A stretch of 64,000 nt of DNA, taken from positions 7,463,562 to 7,527,561 of the forward strand of contig JANPWX010000033.1 in assembly GCA_024734555.1 (NCBI GenBank), written 5' to 3'. The position numbers were made by a program, and so were the translations under genes. Below, one piece after another: positions 33,473 through 47,177 of this stretch. The notes beneath the pieces were generated by a model. It worked only from the letters and a program-made list of their open reading frames with translations, was not told where the DNA came from and ran no database searches. Origin of the DNA: Trochalopteron elliotii. Lineage: Eukaryota > Chordata > Aves > Passeriformes > Leiothrichidae. Position 1 is the first letter of the stretch; each line of letters begins with the position of its first letter.

Positions 33473-34440
33473 TTAATATAACAAACATGTTCAAATAAAA
33501 ATCAGCTTTATATTACTGAAAGCTCTATAGCTATGAAAAGATGGGAAACATCTTACAGCACAAGGGTCTCTGGCACTGGGCTACAACAGAAGACTGGAGA
33601 GCACTGATGGTATAAAGTCACTTCCCAGCCCAGCTTCTGCCACAGGAGCTGTACCTGACTGCAGGCAGGTCACAAGCCTCTGTCCTTACTGGATTGCAGC
33701 TACTGGGAACGTACAAATCACTCAGTGCATCTTCAGGGAACCCAACACCACAGGGCTGGGAAATTCCTCCTACCAGCTGCTGTCCATTTGTGCTGTAGTC
33801 AGCATAGATCCAGGAATCAATATTACTGCTTGTAGGAATTACAAGCATTAAGGATGTTAGATAGAAGGTGAACTTGTCCTTTCCTAAAGCTAAATGTCTC
33901 TTCATGGCTCTTGAGCAGCCCAGCAGTAATCTGCCCTTGCTGGATGTACAATCACAGGGGCTCTGCCAGCACTGTAAACAGATGTGGAGAACAGAATCAG
34001 CACCTCAGAGGACAATAGAGCAGCAGAACAGGTGCCAGTGTGACCAAGGAAAGTCTGAGAAAAGGAGCTCCTTCTCCAGGGATGGTATGGAAAACTGCCA
34101 AAGTCTCTCCCCTTCCTCATGGGATCAGACTGAAATAAAACACACAGAACAAAGGTGTCCCATGTTCCTAAGGGAGGCAGAAATTTCAGGATTCACCTAC
34201 CCTGGACCCAGAAGCACTGCTGTTGAAATCTCCAGTCTTCACAGCCCATAGCCCCCTACCTCTACAGAAAGCCCAGTTCTACTAAGATATATATAACGAG
34301 GCATTTTGTGCTGCCAAGATCACCTGTAAGAAGAAACAAAATGCCTTGTCCCTGTTTCCTTCAGTGAGCTGTGAACACACTTCTGATACAGCCCTTTGAC
34401 AATGGCATCCTTGCTGCACCTGAGACTGGCAAGTCTGTGT
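33473..34440. other. Non-coding stretch, no gene seen
   Basis: Unremarkable DNA. The 127-codon frame at 33868-34251 has no domain and no splice support. Confidence 0.4.
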
Positions 34441-34442
34441 TA

Positions 34443-34481
34443 GTGACCTCACTCTGTGACCTCACTCTGTGACCTCACACT
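34443..34481. repeat. Three tandem 13-bp units with TGACCT half sites
   Basis: GTGACCTCACTCT occurs twice exactly (34443-34455 and 34456-34468) and a third time with a change (34469-34481). Each unit holds TGACCT, the complement of the nuclear-receptor half site AGGTCA, as a direct repeat with 7-base spacing. Confidence 0.8.
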
Positions 34482-34589
34482 GTCCCCCAGGTAAGGGAGG
34501 GCAGGTGTCCAACTAGACAGGCTGTTAACCTTGTAGAGCTGCGTAGGCCAAGTGGAAAGTATAGGAAGGATTCTTCCTCCTAAAATTAA

Positions 34590-34765
34590 ATAAACCTTAT
34601 GTGAAAAATGCCATTTTGAGTGTCTAGAGCTGTCAATTGCAGGAGAAAGTGATATTGATTTCTACAGAAACTTTATTTGAGTAACCTATTAAATGAAACT
34701 TATTTGACACCAGATGACTCCTGCAATTTAATTCCCGAGTGAAGTGTTGTCTCCAAGGCTTTGTG
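34590..34765. other. AT-rich block, candidate conserved non-coding element
   Basis: Non-repetitive sequence with TGTCAATTG, TTATTTGAGTAACC, ATTAAATGAAAC and GCAATTTAATTCCCG words. No frame or repeat. Inferred from composition only. Confidence 0.22.
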
Positions 34766-37640
34766 ATGTTCTTTTACCTGAATGATGAAAGGCATTTTCC
34801 TTACAGCCATTTGCTGATGGATCTCAGGGTCTTTGCAAATAAAGTCCTCCAAAGAATCCAGAGCGTGCTTTCACTGGCAAAGTGCAGCTGATACCCCAGA
34901 TACCCTAGAACATATACCAGGCTTTAGGAGCAAAGCTAAAGGTGCAAAGAGCCTGAGAAGAGCCACCAGACTCTGCAGCCTCCATCTGAACAAAAGTGCA
35001 GAGGAAAGCCCCAGGATGCAGGAGCTCAGGGGCTGCAGGTACCACAGTCCTGCCCCAGCCAACACTCCTGCCAGGGCAGCCCAGCTCAGGGCTGGGGTGT
35101 GCTCAAAGCCTCCTCCCCTTCCTCCCGCACATTTCTATCCCCAAGTGTCTCAAGGCAAAGCTGGAGCTGCAGAGGCATTTGTTTTTCAGTCCAGCCCCCT
35201 CTGCACTGCCTTGCCTTGAAGACTTGTTAGCTGGCTGTGATCAGGATGCTGCCTGTCATGCTTCAGGGGCCACTCGCTTCTGCTCAGCAAAGCCTTTACA
35301 CAGTTTGTTCTTTTAAAAGAAGCCAATTTATTTTTTATTTGAAATTTACGAGAAACAATTAAATAGCAAAAGTGTCAGATTCCATTTCTTTCATCAAAAT
35401 GGCTTAGTCATGTCTGGAGTGTCAGCACTAACAACCCTGGTCCTTTGGTGCTCACAGCCCCAGCAGCTCATGGTGCTGCAGCTCCAGAGCAGCCGTGCAG
35501 AGCCCAGTGCTCTGTCACATGCCTTGCAAGGGCTGCCTGAGGTGCAAGCTGAGTGTCAGAGGTCCTTCTCTCTCAGAAGTCCCTCCCAAGGGCCCTGCAT
35601 GGGCAGAGACACACACTTACCTATTCACTTTAATCCCTCTGTTCCCAAAGAAACAGGAGCTAAGACTGCCTCAGGTTTGGGGAAGACTTTTCCAGCTGTG
35701 TGCTGCAGGAGAGGAAGAGCACTGTGTCTGTGTACAGGAGGAGCCTTCTGTGGTGCTCTGAACAATGTGTAGGTCAGGCAAAGCCACAACTTGATTGTCA
35801 ATGTGCTCATGGGGGTTCCACAAAGTTCTGGAGCTCAGCAAACACCTCAAGAAAGACTAAGGATGGGGATAAATGCACTGCCTGTGGTTCTGGGTTAGAT
35901 GGCAAAGTGCCTCACTAGGAGGCCTCAGACCACAGCACTGGATGCTGAGCAGACCTGGGCAGGTGAAGTTGCCATCAACAAACCAACAACACACCTAAAA
36001 TGAGACCCACCCTCTGAGCAAGAAGCTGCCTGAGGAGCTGCTCCCTCCCAGTCAATCAGCAAGAATTCTGGGGTACAGAGAGCAGGCAGAGGCCACTGGG
36101 CACTCAGGCTCCCCCGGACCAGCAGTGCAGCACTGTGGCCACAAGAGCAGGCACTTGTGTCCAGCCTGCGGCTCTCCCATCTCTGGCCTGCTCAAGGCAC
36201 AGTAGAGTACAGACACCAAATTCTTCCTCCTGCAGCCATCCATCCAAAGAGCTTCTGTAAAACTTTGGACATTTCCCCTAATTTCAGTTCAGTCATGGCA
36301 GATCAGCCCACAGGTTTTGAATGCAATTTTCTCATTGAGTTACATGAAGTCTTTCAGGGAAGGAGACAAAACTATGTAGAATCCATAAAAATTAGAGTAA
36401 CATGTCTATCCTGCATTTTTACATTTCATTATTATTTAGAGTTAACGTTTTCTACTTCCAAATCATGAACTAATTTTGCATTCCACTATCAGGGATGGAA
36501 TCTGTTCCATAGCTCATGTTGCTTAAGCTACAGGAAACATGAGATCACTGTTTGTTTCATACATACATCAGCTAAGATGTAACAGGGCACCCAGTGGTCG
36601 TTGCTTCCCAGAACAAGGCCCAGAAAAACCAATTCACTCAATTCACTTTCCCACACTACAGTCTGCTTGTTCAAAGAGCACACAATGATACAGATGATAC
36701 ATGGATTCCACTGCAATGCACCCAGCTCAGCTCAGAGTGTTTCACCCCAACAGAGCTTCTCCTTCTGCTCCCAGGGTCATCTCCATCCAATTTAAACACA
36801 ACAGCTGGGAATCTGGGACTTAAGAACTTGGACAGTAAATACTGCAGCCCAAAAAAATCAGAAGAGCATGTTTAAAACAGATAAGCTCTCAGCTAAGATG
36901 CACAGAGCACCACTGCCTGTCAGGAGCAGTGGAGGCCAGCTGGAACTGCTTTCCTGCAAAGCATCATCACATATGAGTTGTCCTTCCAGGGACAGAAACT
37001 GGGCTTGACGGATGCAGAGCTAAATTAACAATGACCCTTTCCATGTTAGCTGCCTGAGGGCTGGCAAGCAGCTGCCACAGCCACTGTTCTCACAACTGGC
37101 CTGTCTGCTGGGCACCTGCAGGGCATCTCCTGCCCTCAGGAGAGTCCAGCCAGACCCAGAGCCACGGTCTCAGCCCACTGCACCAATCCAGCTGGGTGCT
37201 GTGCTGCCAAGACAGCTCACACCACAGGAGTTATTCCAAGATCAGCCCAGCCTTCTGGAGGGAGCACTAAAGCTCACAAAAGCCTCAGATGGAACAGCAA
37301 AGGGGCACTAGGGCTCACTTGTCCTGCTGGCAATGCCTGGCAGCCCAGGATCCTGCCAGTTCAGCTCTCACAGGATCAGAATCCTCACCACTCTGAAGAA
37401 GAATGAGGTTTTCCTGGTAGAACTCATGGCATGTGCTGTCACAGAGAGGAGCAACCAGTCCAATCACCCTGTCAGATCAAAGCAGCAGCTCCTGCCAGAG
37501 ACCAGCAATTTGCCACTGAAGCCAAATCCTGCCAAAGATGTTGGGGTGCTGCTGGAGCCTGCTACACTCAGCATTCAGCTGATGGGCTGCTGCACGGATC
37601 TCTCACAGCTGTGTGCTGATAGCTGATGGAGTATACCCTT
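34766..37640. other. Non-coding stretch, no gene seen
   Basis: GC-moderate DNA at 34830-35280, 35400-35780 and 36900-37620. AT-rich DNA with an ATTTATTTTTTATTT run lies at 35310-35400, and AT-rich DNA also at 36250-36480. The 120-128 codon frames at 34833-35219 and 35410-35772 have no domain and are contradicted by equally open frames in other phases. Confidence 0.4.
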
Positions 37641-37659
37641 AAAGACAAGTTTCCATCAT

Positions 37660-37870
37660 TTAGTATGTTTGTTTTCCCTTCCTGCTGCCTTTCCAGATGC
37701 CAAGCCTTCTTTAAAAAGAAAGCACACAAAGCAGCGTTTAATTTATAAAATACTACTTTCTTTCTGAAATTTCAGCAAAGCTGAAACTTGACTTGAAAAT
37801 TAACATCAGATGATTTTACTGTACAAGTAATTAATTTGCTTCATCCAAGTGCTACCTTGGGAAAGAGAAC
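37660..37870. other. AT-rich block, candidate conserved non-coding element
   Basis: Words include GTTTAATTTATAAAATAC, a near-palindromic AAATTTCAGCAAAGCTGAAACTT, and TACAAGTAATTAATTTGC. Complex, non-repetitive and AT-rich. Function unknown. Confidence 0.25.
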
Positions 37871-40800
37871 AAGTCACAAACATATTCACCTGTTGATAAA
37901 AAAAGGCAGACAAAGTAAATAATTCAAGAGGTTTAAAAATAAATTCACACATTCATAGAAGCAGACTTCCAAGCTTCTTTTCATCTCCTCTCTGCAGCAC
38001 CCTGCTGTATGTAATAGAACAGTGATACAAATATAAAGAGAGAGAACACAGAACAAGTCCTGGGCTTGACTCACTTGGAAACCAAAGGAGTCTGTTTGCA
38101 GTGACAGAGCCCTGTGGAATACACACAAAAGCTCCTGGATTTGCAGTTGGGCCCAAAGGAATCAGACCCTTGATATTCTGGAAAAAAATGCAGGCTTTCA
38201 AAGCAGATCAGGCTCTTTTGACTGGATGGGGGAGGGAACCTGCAGTGCCTCCTCAGAGCTCTGTGAAAAGGGATATACAGCTGTGTTGTCTAACAGGAAC
38301 CACATCAGCTTTGCTGCTGCATTTATAATGCAGCATTCATTACTATTGTGGTTCCAACTGGTACTCTCAAGCCCTACATTTATTCTCAGCATCCTTACTA
38401 GAATGAAATAGTGCTGCAGGTGCATCAGTGAGGGGGCTGGCTGCTCCTGCTCTTCCCGAGGTTCTGTGTGCTTCTGAAGGATGCCACAAGAGTGGCACGT
38501 GCCTGGCTCCTCTGCCATGGGCCTCTGTCCCAGGTCAGGGCTGGGGCTGCTCAGGGCTGGGTGCTGGCAGACCTCACCACAGTGCTTTGCCCAGGAAGAC
38601 ATTGCTCAGGGACTTGCCCCAGAGACTGCCCCTTCAGCAGTTAAAAAGCATTTCGGAAATGATGGGCTTGGAGACCGTCCCTAGAAAGAAGGAGGAAGAG
38701 TCTTTCCTAGCTCCACTTTGCCCAGGATATTCTGAACCAAGGCACTACAGCTACACAGGATTGATGTTCCTTCCACCTACCAGTATGTGCCTGACTATGC
38801 TACACAGAATTGGGAAACATAATTCTTAATACCAGGTAATAATGATCCAGGACTTTCACTATCTTCAAAATCTGTAGAATTTTATTTCCTAGAATGTTGG
38901 AAAATTACTCTTTTCTAGTGGCTAGCTAAATGTCTTTAAAGCTAAACATCTTTCCAGGGACGTGTCAAGTAGCTCAGAGCAGTCACTGTCCCTTGGGGTA
39001 GAGGAGTCACAGCTCACACAGACTTGGAGGAGCCCCCAGTTCAGCACTCACAGACTGAGGCAGAGAACTGTGCAGAGACAGAGTCCCAAAAAGGGGATCT
39101 CCCAGGAGCTGCTGAGCCAAGGCTGAAGAGGAGCTGGTAAAGATGTGCTCAGGATCCAGCACAGAGGCAAGATGGATGTGGATCTGGAAGCCTGGCACAG
39201 AGCCCTGTGTTTATCTGCTAGGGGTGAGGGAAGAGGAGCCCTGTGTCAGCACAGCTTCTGTCAGAACTGCTCTCAGTCTGCCTCAGCAGCCACCACTCCT
39301 CTGCTTGGGAGGAGGGAGAAGAGCTCCTCTTTGATAGAATTTCATTTGTTCTCTTTTGTAATCCCAGCAACAGGATGGAAGCAGATAATGTGCAATTTGT
39401 TTTAATTCAGCTTTATCTTGTCAGTCCTAGCTATAACACTGCAGCAAACATCATTCTGAAGAATAAAGATGTGATGGAGCAGGGTGAGATTCTGCAAACC
39501 CTATTGATTACATCACAAGTCATCACTATAAATATTTGAAGGAAAGAAAACCTCTTGATCTAAACATGTTCGTGTAACAAAATGTGCAATTGAGAATGAG
39601 TGAGAGATGGCTCTAACAGGACAGGGATGCTAGAAAGCAAAGCATTTAAGCTGCTTACCTTTCAACCCAAATAGCATCCATTAAATGGAGCATTGTGGAA
39701 TTCACGCTGTGAGAAGAGAAATACAAAAGGCTCAGTGTGCAGGAGCCTCAGAAGCACGTGAATGAAGCATGCCATGAAGGAAGCACTGTGTTTCTAATCA
39801 CTACAGAGAAACTAAAGCACTTTCTACAGCCCCTTCTGAGGCCAAGAACTGCTGTGAAAATGAGGAAGCCTAGAATTGCTGGGTGGAGAAGGGTGCTGAC
39901 AGCCATCACAGACAGGAGAACACCAGTGCAGCACAGCAAACCCTGCTTGGTGCTCCATGTTTGTTATTGTGCCAACACTTCTCACTGTGCAGGAAGCACA
40001 GAACACGGATGTCTGGCAATCCCTGGCTTGCCTGCCCTTGGGAAAAACCTGGGCTCTTCTGCAGAATGAAGTCAAATTCTGGGAAAAAGGCAATGCATGC
40101 TGTCAGCACAGCAGTCAGTAACAGCTGAGGGCTCTCACCAGGTCTGCAGAAGTGGCTGCCCTCCCAGGGCCAGCACCTGTGGCCACAAAGCCTGTTCTTT
40201 CCTGGTCTGTAGGAAGGAACTCTCATTCATTCAGTCAGTTTGTACTGATCCTCTTCTTTTTAATTTTATGAGAGATTAATTGTATGGCATTTTTTCCTCT
40301 GTTTAAACTTGGGGAGATATCATTCAAGGACTTGTGACACTTCTCTCTCTGACAACTTTATTGGGTAATAGCCACAGACAGTGTAGGTGTGCACAGACAC
40401 TCAGACCTTTTATACTGTGTGTGTTTCCATAAAAATGATTTGGTTTAAAGCATTATTCTAGCATTGTTGTGATTCTACCACAGGACCAAGCAGTCTAAAA
40501 GGCAGATGTGAACTGAAGGCAGATCAGTAAGTGTGCCCTGATCCTCCCTGTCCTCCGTGCCCAGCAGGGAGAAGCCAGACTGGTATCTGCCTGCAAAAGT
40601 GGACAGCATGGAAGAGGAAAGCACAGTTCTACTGAAGTTCAATCAACAAATTATATGCAGGCATCCCAGCTCTCATGGGGAACGGCCATATCATATTTCC
40701 TGGGATCCTAAACACAGCTCTTCTGTCTGTCACTCGAGGAACACTCTGCCCATGACAATGTCCCTGACACGAGCTATGGAATTGCTCAGGCAGACAGTGC

Positions 40801-41095
40801 TGGGGCTGCCCTTCAGGATGACATAGCCAGAGCTCATGGAACCCCATCCCTGCCCCCAGATATCCTTAAGCAGTGTCCAAGGACACTGTGTGCTGCTGCT
40901 GTGAGCACCTACTCATGCAGACAGCAAGCTCTCTTTATGGCACAGCTTTACAAGAAAATCATAATACTCCACTGTGTGCAGCTTGGAGGGGTTTTGATCT
41001 AACTGTTTGTAAAGCAAAGGACAGACTCTCTTAAAAGCAAAAATTAAGGTATAATTGATGACATTACCATCCCTGCTATTCAAATTCCAAAGGAG
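37871..41095. other. Non-coding stretch, no gene seen
   Basis: Mixed DNA, GC-richer at 38430-38640. Frames up to 134 codons have no domain. One splice-bounded minus-strand segment is listed separately. No mobile element recognised. Confidence 0.4.
39659..39706 (-). other. Candidate 48-base exon
   Basis: On the minus strand a strong acceptor (CTTTTGTATTTCTCTTCTCACAG, complement of 39729-39707) is followed by 48 bases ending AAAG and then GTAAGC (complement of 39658-39653). The length is a multiple of three. One frame is open and reads VNSTMLHLMDAIWVE. No homologue is recognised and no partner exon was found nearby. A non-coding RNA exon or a chance pairing is equally possible. Confidence 0.18.
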
Positions 41096-41099
41096 AAAC

Positions 41100-41525
41100 T
41101 GTGTTTTTGTTAATACATTAGCTTTACCACTAACTACCATTAGTTAATTCTCACACACCAGTTCTAACTGGGATGTCAGATAATTTACAGATTTGATTGC
41201 TTTTTATTTTGTCAGCAGTTTCAGAACCCCATCTAGCCAGAAGTGAAAAAGTTTAAATGTTCTGCCAGGTATGGATGGCTCAGGTAGGCACCGGTAAGGG
41301 AAGATAATGAGGAAGATCATTGATGATTGCAAAAACAAAGAACAGATGTTCCACATATTAAGGAGCTAAGTGTCATTCCAGTGACTTGTGGGAGTGGCTC
41401 ACTCGAATGACAAAGATTACCTGTTCCAGCAAGGTCACTTCTGCTTAATGTAATTAGTTATGCCAGGATTGATAAAGAGGAAAAAAGAATACAACCTGGC
41501 AATGAAGCATCATTACCTCATCACA
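41100..41525. other. AT-rich block, candidate conserved non-coding element
   Basis: Non-repetitive DNA with TTAGTTAATTC, CAGATAATTTAC, GAAGATAATGAGG, GATCATTGATGATTG and TTAATGTAATTAGTTATG words. It has GATA and homeodomain-like cores throughout and no coding frame. Confidence 0.27.
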
Positions 41526-44500
41526 AGATTATCTCCTTGAGTTCAGCCTTCCTCAAAATCCCAGGAGAGTCCAGTTCATACATAACATAAGATTTTGTTC
41601 CTTCCTTTTCTGTGATACAGAAAAGATACATTCCTCTCAGTTCCCATCATTTTAGAATCTCCTTTGCTTTTAATCTTAGGTTTTTTGAATACGAATTCAT
41701 TTTGTGAAGAATGTGACACTTCATTATGGCAGCCCCACACTAGTAGATTTGATAATTCATATCTGCATTGGTCACTGTTAAGTGAAAGTATATGTTCCAG
41801 GGCTGCTCCATAACTTTGTATTCTTGTGAGCCAGGAACAGCCTTGGCCTTCCCCAGTGATCTTCTGTTGCATTACCAACACACAGGGACTCTACTTGTCA
41901 AGACTCCAAATATGCCCTGGAAAAAGAGTGAAGGTCTTACTTGAGATCTTGAGAAGATTGCAAAGCAGACTGGACATGAAGAGTGAAACTCAACAGACTG
42001 CTGCTAGAGCAAGACATACCAGACCCACCAACACAATACAGCAATAAGTGCCCAGATATGTTGGGAACACAGCCTGTACAGTGCCAGAGCAGTGGGGACC
42101 TGCCCTTAGAGCCCTTAGAATTGTCCATCACAGCACACCACAGGGCCAATGGTAATGGTAATCCTGGTACCAGCTTATCACAGCAGAAGAGCAAATGCAA
42201 GTTCCAGAACAGACTGAACAGCCTCTATTTCTAGTTAAATACACAAATCATTACTATTATTAATATTATTTCATCTATAAAACAATTTTGGCAATCTGTC
42301 AGCCTTTACAGAATCAGTGTTGGTGTGGGATCAAGTCACCCACACCTGAAACAGGAAGAAGCAGCTGTGTGCAGCTGGTAGATTACAGAGGGACAGAGCA
42401 GGGATATTCTCTCCATCCAAACTGCAGCAGAGCCTCAGACACGAAGTAAAGCACTGTTGTGGCACCCCAGCCTGGACATGCACCTCACAGCCTGACCCAT
42501 CAGGGAAGTGGAACAAGAAGGAACAAAAAGGCCTCATGGCAGTGACTGGTCAGCACTCTGCAAATTGGCTCCATCCAGAGCTTGGAACTTCTGCTGCTGT
42601 AGGACACATACCAGGAGCATTCATGCATTTTCTGATCACAGATCCACCTGGATAAGAGCACCTAGCTGTCCAGCCTTTGAGGTCAGAGCAACTGCAGAGT
42701 TAAAACAACAAAACCCAAGCTGACAGTGCTGCAGCCACGGTGCCCTTGCACATGCTGAGATCACCTGCCACCATGGCACTCAAATGACAGTGGCCAGAGC
42801 TTCACCAAAGAAGGAGAAGCACTTTCATCTTGTATAAGCTGTTTTGATATCAACTGTCAGGTGGACTTTGTTGCGAAGCAGAGCAACAGGACGACTTAAA
42901 GGAACAATCTGAAGGGGTCCCAGTGGTCTCCAAGAAATGAGGACACCCATGTATGATCAAGGACAAAAATGAGACCACTGGGTGTTCTTTCCTCCTCAGA
43001 AACAGCACTTCTGCAAAGACAAACCATCACATGGTACTTTACAAGTTTTTCTACAGCTCCTCTCCATAGTCTCTGAAACCTGGAAAGGCAAAGAGGCCCA
43101 ACAGCTACAGAGGAATAAGATAGAGAGCTCTGAGGCTGCCAAGCACCCTGTCCTCTTTAAAAAGACATTTCTGATGCCAAGTGGAGTATTCAGTGGAATT
43201 TGGCAACAGGCATACCAAAACACAGATTCAAGATGAAAGGCAACAAGCAGTAAGAGAAAATAGCTTGTCAGAAAGCAAGTGCCAACCTGCACTCATCCTG
43301 TACTGTGAAAGTTCACCTGAACTAGCAAGTGCCAGGCTGTGCAAGTGCCAGACATGCTCACAATTCATCATGGATACAGGTATGCAAAGGGCTGAGGTCT
43401 GTTACTATGATACACTCTCCACACTCACCCGGGGTAGCCCAGCAGTGTAACATGCTTGTCCTGGCCAAACTAGCCATGCTAAAGCCTGCTCAGCACAAAC
43501 ATCTGCAGCGTGCTCTGCAATTAGCCAGTGATGTGGAGCCTGATAAAAAATCCTTCATGCCAGGCATGGCAGTGTGCTGCAGGTTCAGAGAGTGGAGCTG
43601 AAGCCCTTGAATATATAAAAGCAGCAGGAAACAATGAGACGACAGGCTGGAATGAGCTTCACAGTTCCTGTCTTTGAGGTAAAACCTCATGCCTTTATAA
43701 GAGAAGCATCTTTTCCTGACAGGCAGCCTAATTCTTGCATAGAATCTCAGTACAACAGCTCTCAGTTTTATTCCTTGTGACTGTAGTGAGTTCTGTTTTA
43801 CCCTTGAACTCTGATTTCTCTTGAAACCAGTTGTCCTTTCCATAACCATCATGTGCCTTAAGGCAAGGCTTCTAGCAAAAAAATGTTTATTATTGAAAAA
43901 ATGGAAGTTCACAAAATTGACTTCAAGCAGCTCAGAAAACAAAGGCAGATGACATATTTGCTGCAAATTCCAAAGAGAGAAAAGTACTGCTTTTAAGGTA
44001 ACAGGAACATCTGAATGAGACATTAATAGTTCGTTTAATCACAATTACAGAAGCTGTCCTTCTCTTTTCCTGAAATGAATGAACACATTGGTAGTTGACC
44101 CTCAAACCCTCCCTAGCTAAATTAGAATTGCTCTAGTCTGGACTTCAAACCAGACTGATGAAAGCCTGTGTTTCCTTTTGGTATTGCTGTAGTAAAAGCA
44201 TAATGACCAGGGCTGCTCCTCTTGGCACAGGAATTTGCTCTGCATAAAAGGTTATAAACCATCCCAGTTTCAGCTCATCTAAAGAGAAAGCTGCATAAGA
44301 CAAGCCAGATGGCCCTACTCTGCAACCCTCACTTGGTCCTGAGAGAAATACACTGTACCCTAAGAGGTCTTTCCCAGCTTTTACTTTGGTGGCTTTGGAA
44401 GGGGAATATTTTTGCCCTGAGTCATGAAGAACCTACTCCTATCTATAAGTGTAATGGCAGAATTGTCTCTGTCCAACATGGGGACAGTTTCTGGCATCTT

Positions 44501-45750
44501 CTCATAGAAGCCAGTCCCTCACAGTCCCTCAGCTGCCAAAACCTTGCCATGTAACCCCAAAATGGGACAATGCAGTCCATCTCACCTATTCCTCTGCTCC
44601 TCCTGGCCCTGCCCTCCCTCTGCAGCAGGTCATGGAGAAGAGCATGGAACCCATCAGGTAAACAAAGGGGTAAGAATCCAGATCACACTGGATACACGCC
44701 TTTAACTGATAAACACACCTTTGGCACTGGCTTCCTTGTCATCCAACTCCAGCAGGTATTTATTAATGAAACCCTCCTGATTGTTGATTCATTTGATTGT
44801 TAAAGCTTGTGGAACTCATGCTGTTATTATTCATTATTATTAATGTTCACAACTCAGCCTGTCTCTTTCCAATATTCTCCACAGAGGAAATCAAAGACTG
44901 AAGCCAATTGTTGCAGTAAATGAGTGATGGAGATGCTGGAGGACAGCAGTCCTGTTGCTCTGGGACTGAGGCAGGTTTTGGGAAGTATGTTAATCTTCAA
45001 GCACAGGGACTGCAAAATGAGTGGCTGTTTCAAGTGGGTTCTCTGGTGTGTGCACTGTTTGCTCAGTTAAGTCACCACTAACAAAATTGTCTGTGCACAG
45101 GACCAGTGACCCAGGCCAGATTCTGAGCTGTGTGCAGAAACAGGTCCAGCCAGGTTCAACACAACAATCCAGACAGATGCTACAGGCCACACGCAAGAAA
45201 TAGGCCTTGCAGAAAACACATCTCCATGTGATGGCATGTACTGAGGAAAAGCAGAGCTGGATAACCTCTGGAAGTTCTCTCCACTCCTCTGCAACTGCTT
45301 AATCCTCACCCAAGGTGTAGGACAACACCAGAAGGACACAGCTGGTGGTGTCTCAGACCTCAGGAGTGTAACACCCCAGTGTGCTGTGTCGGAGAGAGCA
45401 GCAAGCTGCTTGCTCCACCATGCTCCCTCTTCTCCCATTCTGCAAGCCTCCTTCACCTTTTCACATCCTCTTTGCTACACGAAGGTTTGCCCATTCTTGC
45501 ATCACATATAAACCCTGCAGGCCAGGATGGTCCTGCTCCTGCCTGTCTGCTACTTGGATGCTTCTAAATCTTCAGCAGTGTTCTTATACCAGCTCTCCAG
45601 AGCAAAGTATTTGTTCATGTTATATCTATGGAGTCTACAGAGCCATCTCAAACCATATTCAAACCATTATTCATCTCAAACAGAGAATTCTGCAAAGCAA
45701 GAGGAAATAAAAGAGAGTTTAATATGGCTTTAGTAAAATGAAATTTGCCA
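41526..45750. other. Non-coding stretch, no gene seen
   Basis: Mixed DNA. The 177-codon minus-strand frame at 43490-44023 is the longest frame outside repeats. Its translation is rich in Leu, Ser, Cys and His, without a domain, signal peptide or neighbouring exon. AT-rich DNA lies at 42235-42300 and 44800-44850. No repeat recognised. Confidence 0.4.
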
Positions 45751-45754
45751 AAGA

Positions 45755-46010
45755 CTCACAGAAAAAATGGATTTAATTAGGGCTGCTAATGGGGAACAGT
45801 TTGTTCCTGTGATTTAAAACAGAAGTTAGATAGTGCCTGTAATCCCAACATTTTTAAATTATATATAGGAGGTTATTTCTCATTTCTATCTTAATTATAA
45901 AAATCCATCTTTATGAATCACAATTTTAAGGCAAATAAAGCAAAAGCAGTAAAAATGATGTTTTAGTTAATAAAACTTTTAAGAACTCACCAAAGAAGCA
46001 AAAGACACTT
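45755..46010. other. AT-rich block, candidate conserved non-coding element
   Basis: Includes ATTTAATTAGGGCTGCTAAT, TTTTTAAATTATATATAGG, CTTAATTATAAAAATCC and TTTTAGTTAATAAAAC. Strongly AT-rich, complex and without a frame. Confidence 0.25.
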
Positions 46011-47175
46011 CAGCAGGGATGAAACAGACTCAATATAGCAAATCATAGTTGCAGGCAGTCCTCTGGATGCTACTTGAGGACAGCATAACAAGGTTAATTT
46101 TTTACTTGAGAATAGGTGTGTAAAGGAAGGTGTGTTCTGTTACAAGAAATGAAACCAGGTGTAGTTTTTAGGGAATAATGGGAATGTCCTCCATTTAACT
46201 TTACAGCTAGGTCTATCTAAGTAGCAGGCATTTAGTGGCCCGACATGCTCCAGCTAATAATCTGAATTCTAGAATTCTCTGCTACCCATTCTTACACTGA
46301 CTACTGTAAGATTTTCTGAATTGCCTGTAAATTATTAGTCCAGATTAAAAGGAATGAAATTACAGAATTGGGAGCCTCTTCTGCAGTCTTTGGTTTTATT
46401 TAAAACTAGCAAATGTTGGTTTTGTGAAATTTCTCCTGTTAGCTGGCTCTGACCACATGACCTAAGTAAATGAGTCCCAGCATTGTAAAGGACTGAATAA
46501 TTTAATTACAAATAGCCCAGACAACTGATGAGCAAGGTGGGCCTAGCTGTTGTCACTGCTGCAGATTCTTCACTAACCATACTCCATTTTAATATTACAC
46601 CTTGGATTAGAACAGAATCAATGAGTGAAGTTCAAATGTGGCACATTTCCTATTTCTCTGACAGCTTATTTCATGGATCACAGGGACCAAAGTACAGATG
46701 CTTATTCAACAGAGAAAAGAATGAATCAATTTTCATTCTTTAACACACTGTGTGACCTATTCTCTTATGTTCTATTCTTTACAATGGCTTCAGTCTCTTC
46801 AAGACCTTCAAATTTGTCAGATAGAGAAAATTTAAAATAATGACAAAATGCCCTGCCCTAGGTCTGCTTCCAACTGACTGGCTGCTCTGTTGGTAATAAG
46901 TCCAAATGGAAGCTATTATGTCACTCAGGTAGAATTAAACAGACGAATTACAGTCCTAGATCATTAAAAATGAACCAATCTTCAGGAAGATTTCTGTGAT
47001 TTCACTCCAAGCTCCCCACAAAAGGCACTGGATGCCACAAAGCTTTTGATCCTCACGTGCTCCAGTTTATTCCCCTACTTCAAACATGCAGGACTACCAT
47101 GGGGGGATGGCAGCCAGGCAGCAGCTGCTGACCTGCCCATTGTGCTGGTCACTCTGGTGTCTGCCCCACACAGCA
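46011..47175. other. Non-coding stretch, no gene seen
   Basis: AT-rich to moderate DNA. TGTAAATTATTAGTCCAGATTAAAAGG (about 46326-46352) is another homeodomain-rich patch. No gene or mobile element. Confidence 0.4.
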
Positions 47176-47177
47176 GC

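Noticed and set aside
41941..41969. 29-base minus-strand segment between a fair acceptor and GTAAGA
   Set aside because: Too short and too weak to separate from chance pairings of splice words.
43490..44023. 177-codon minus-strand frame as a gene
   Set aside because: Longest frame outside repeats, but no domain, no signal peptide, no splice partners, and within the length expected by chance in 64 kb.
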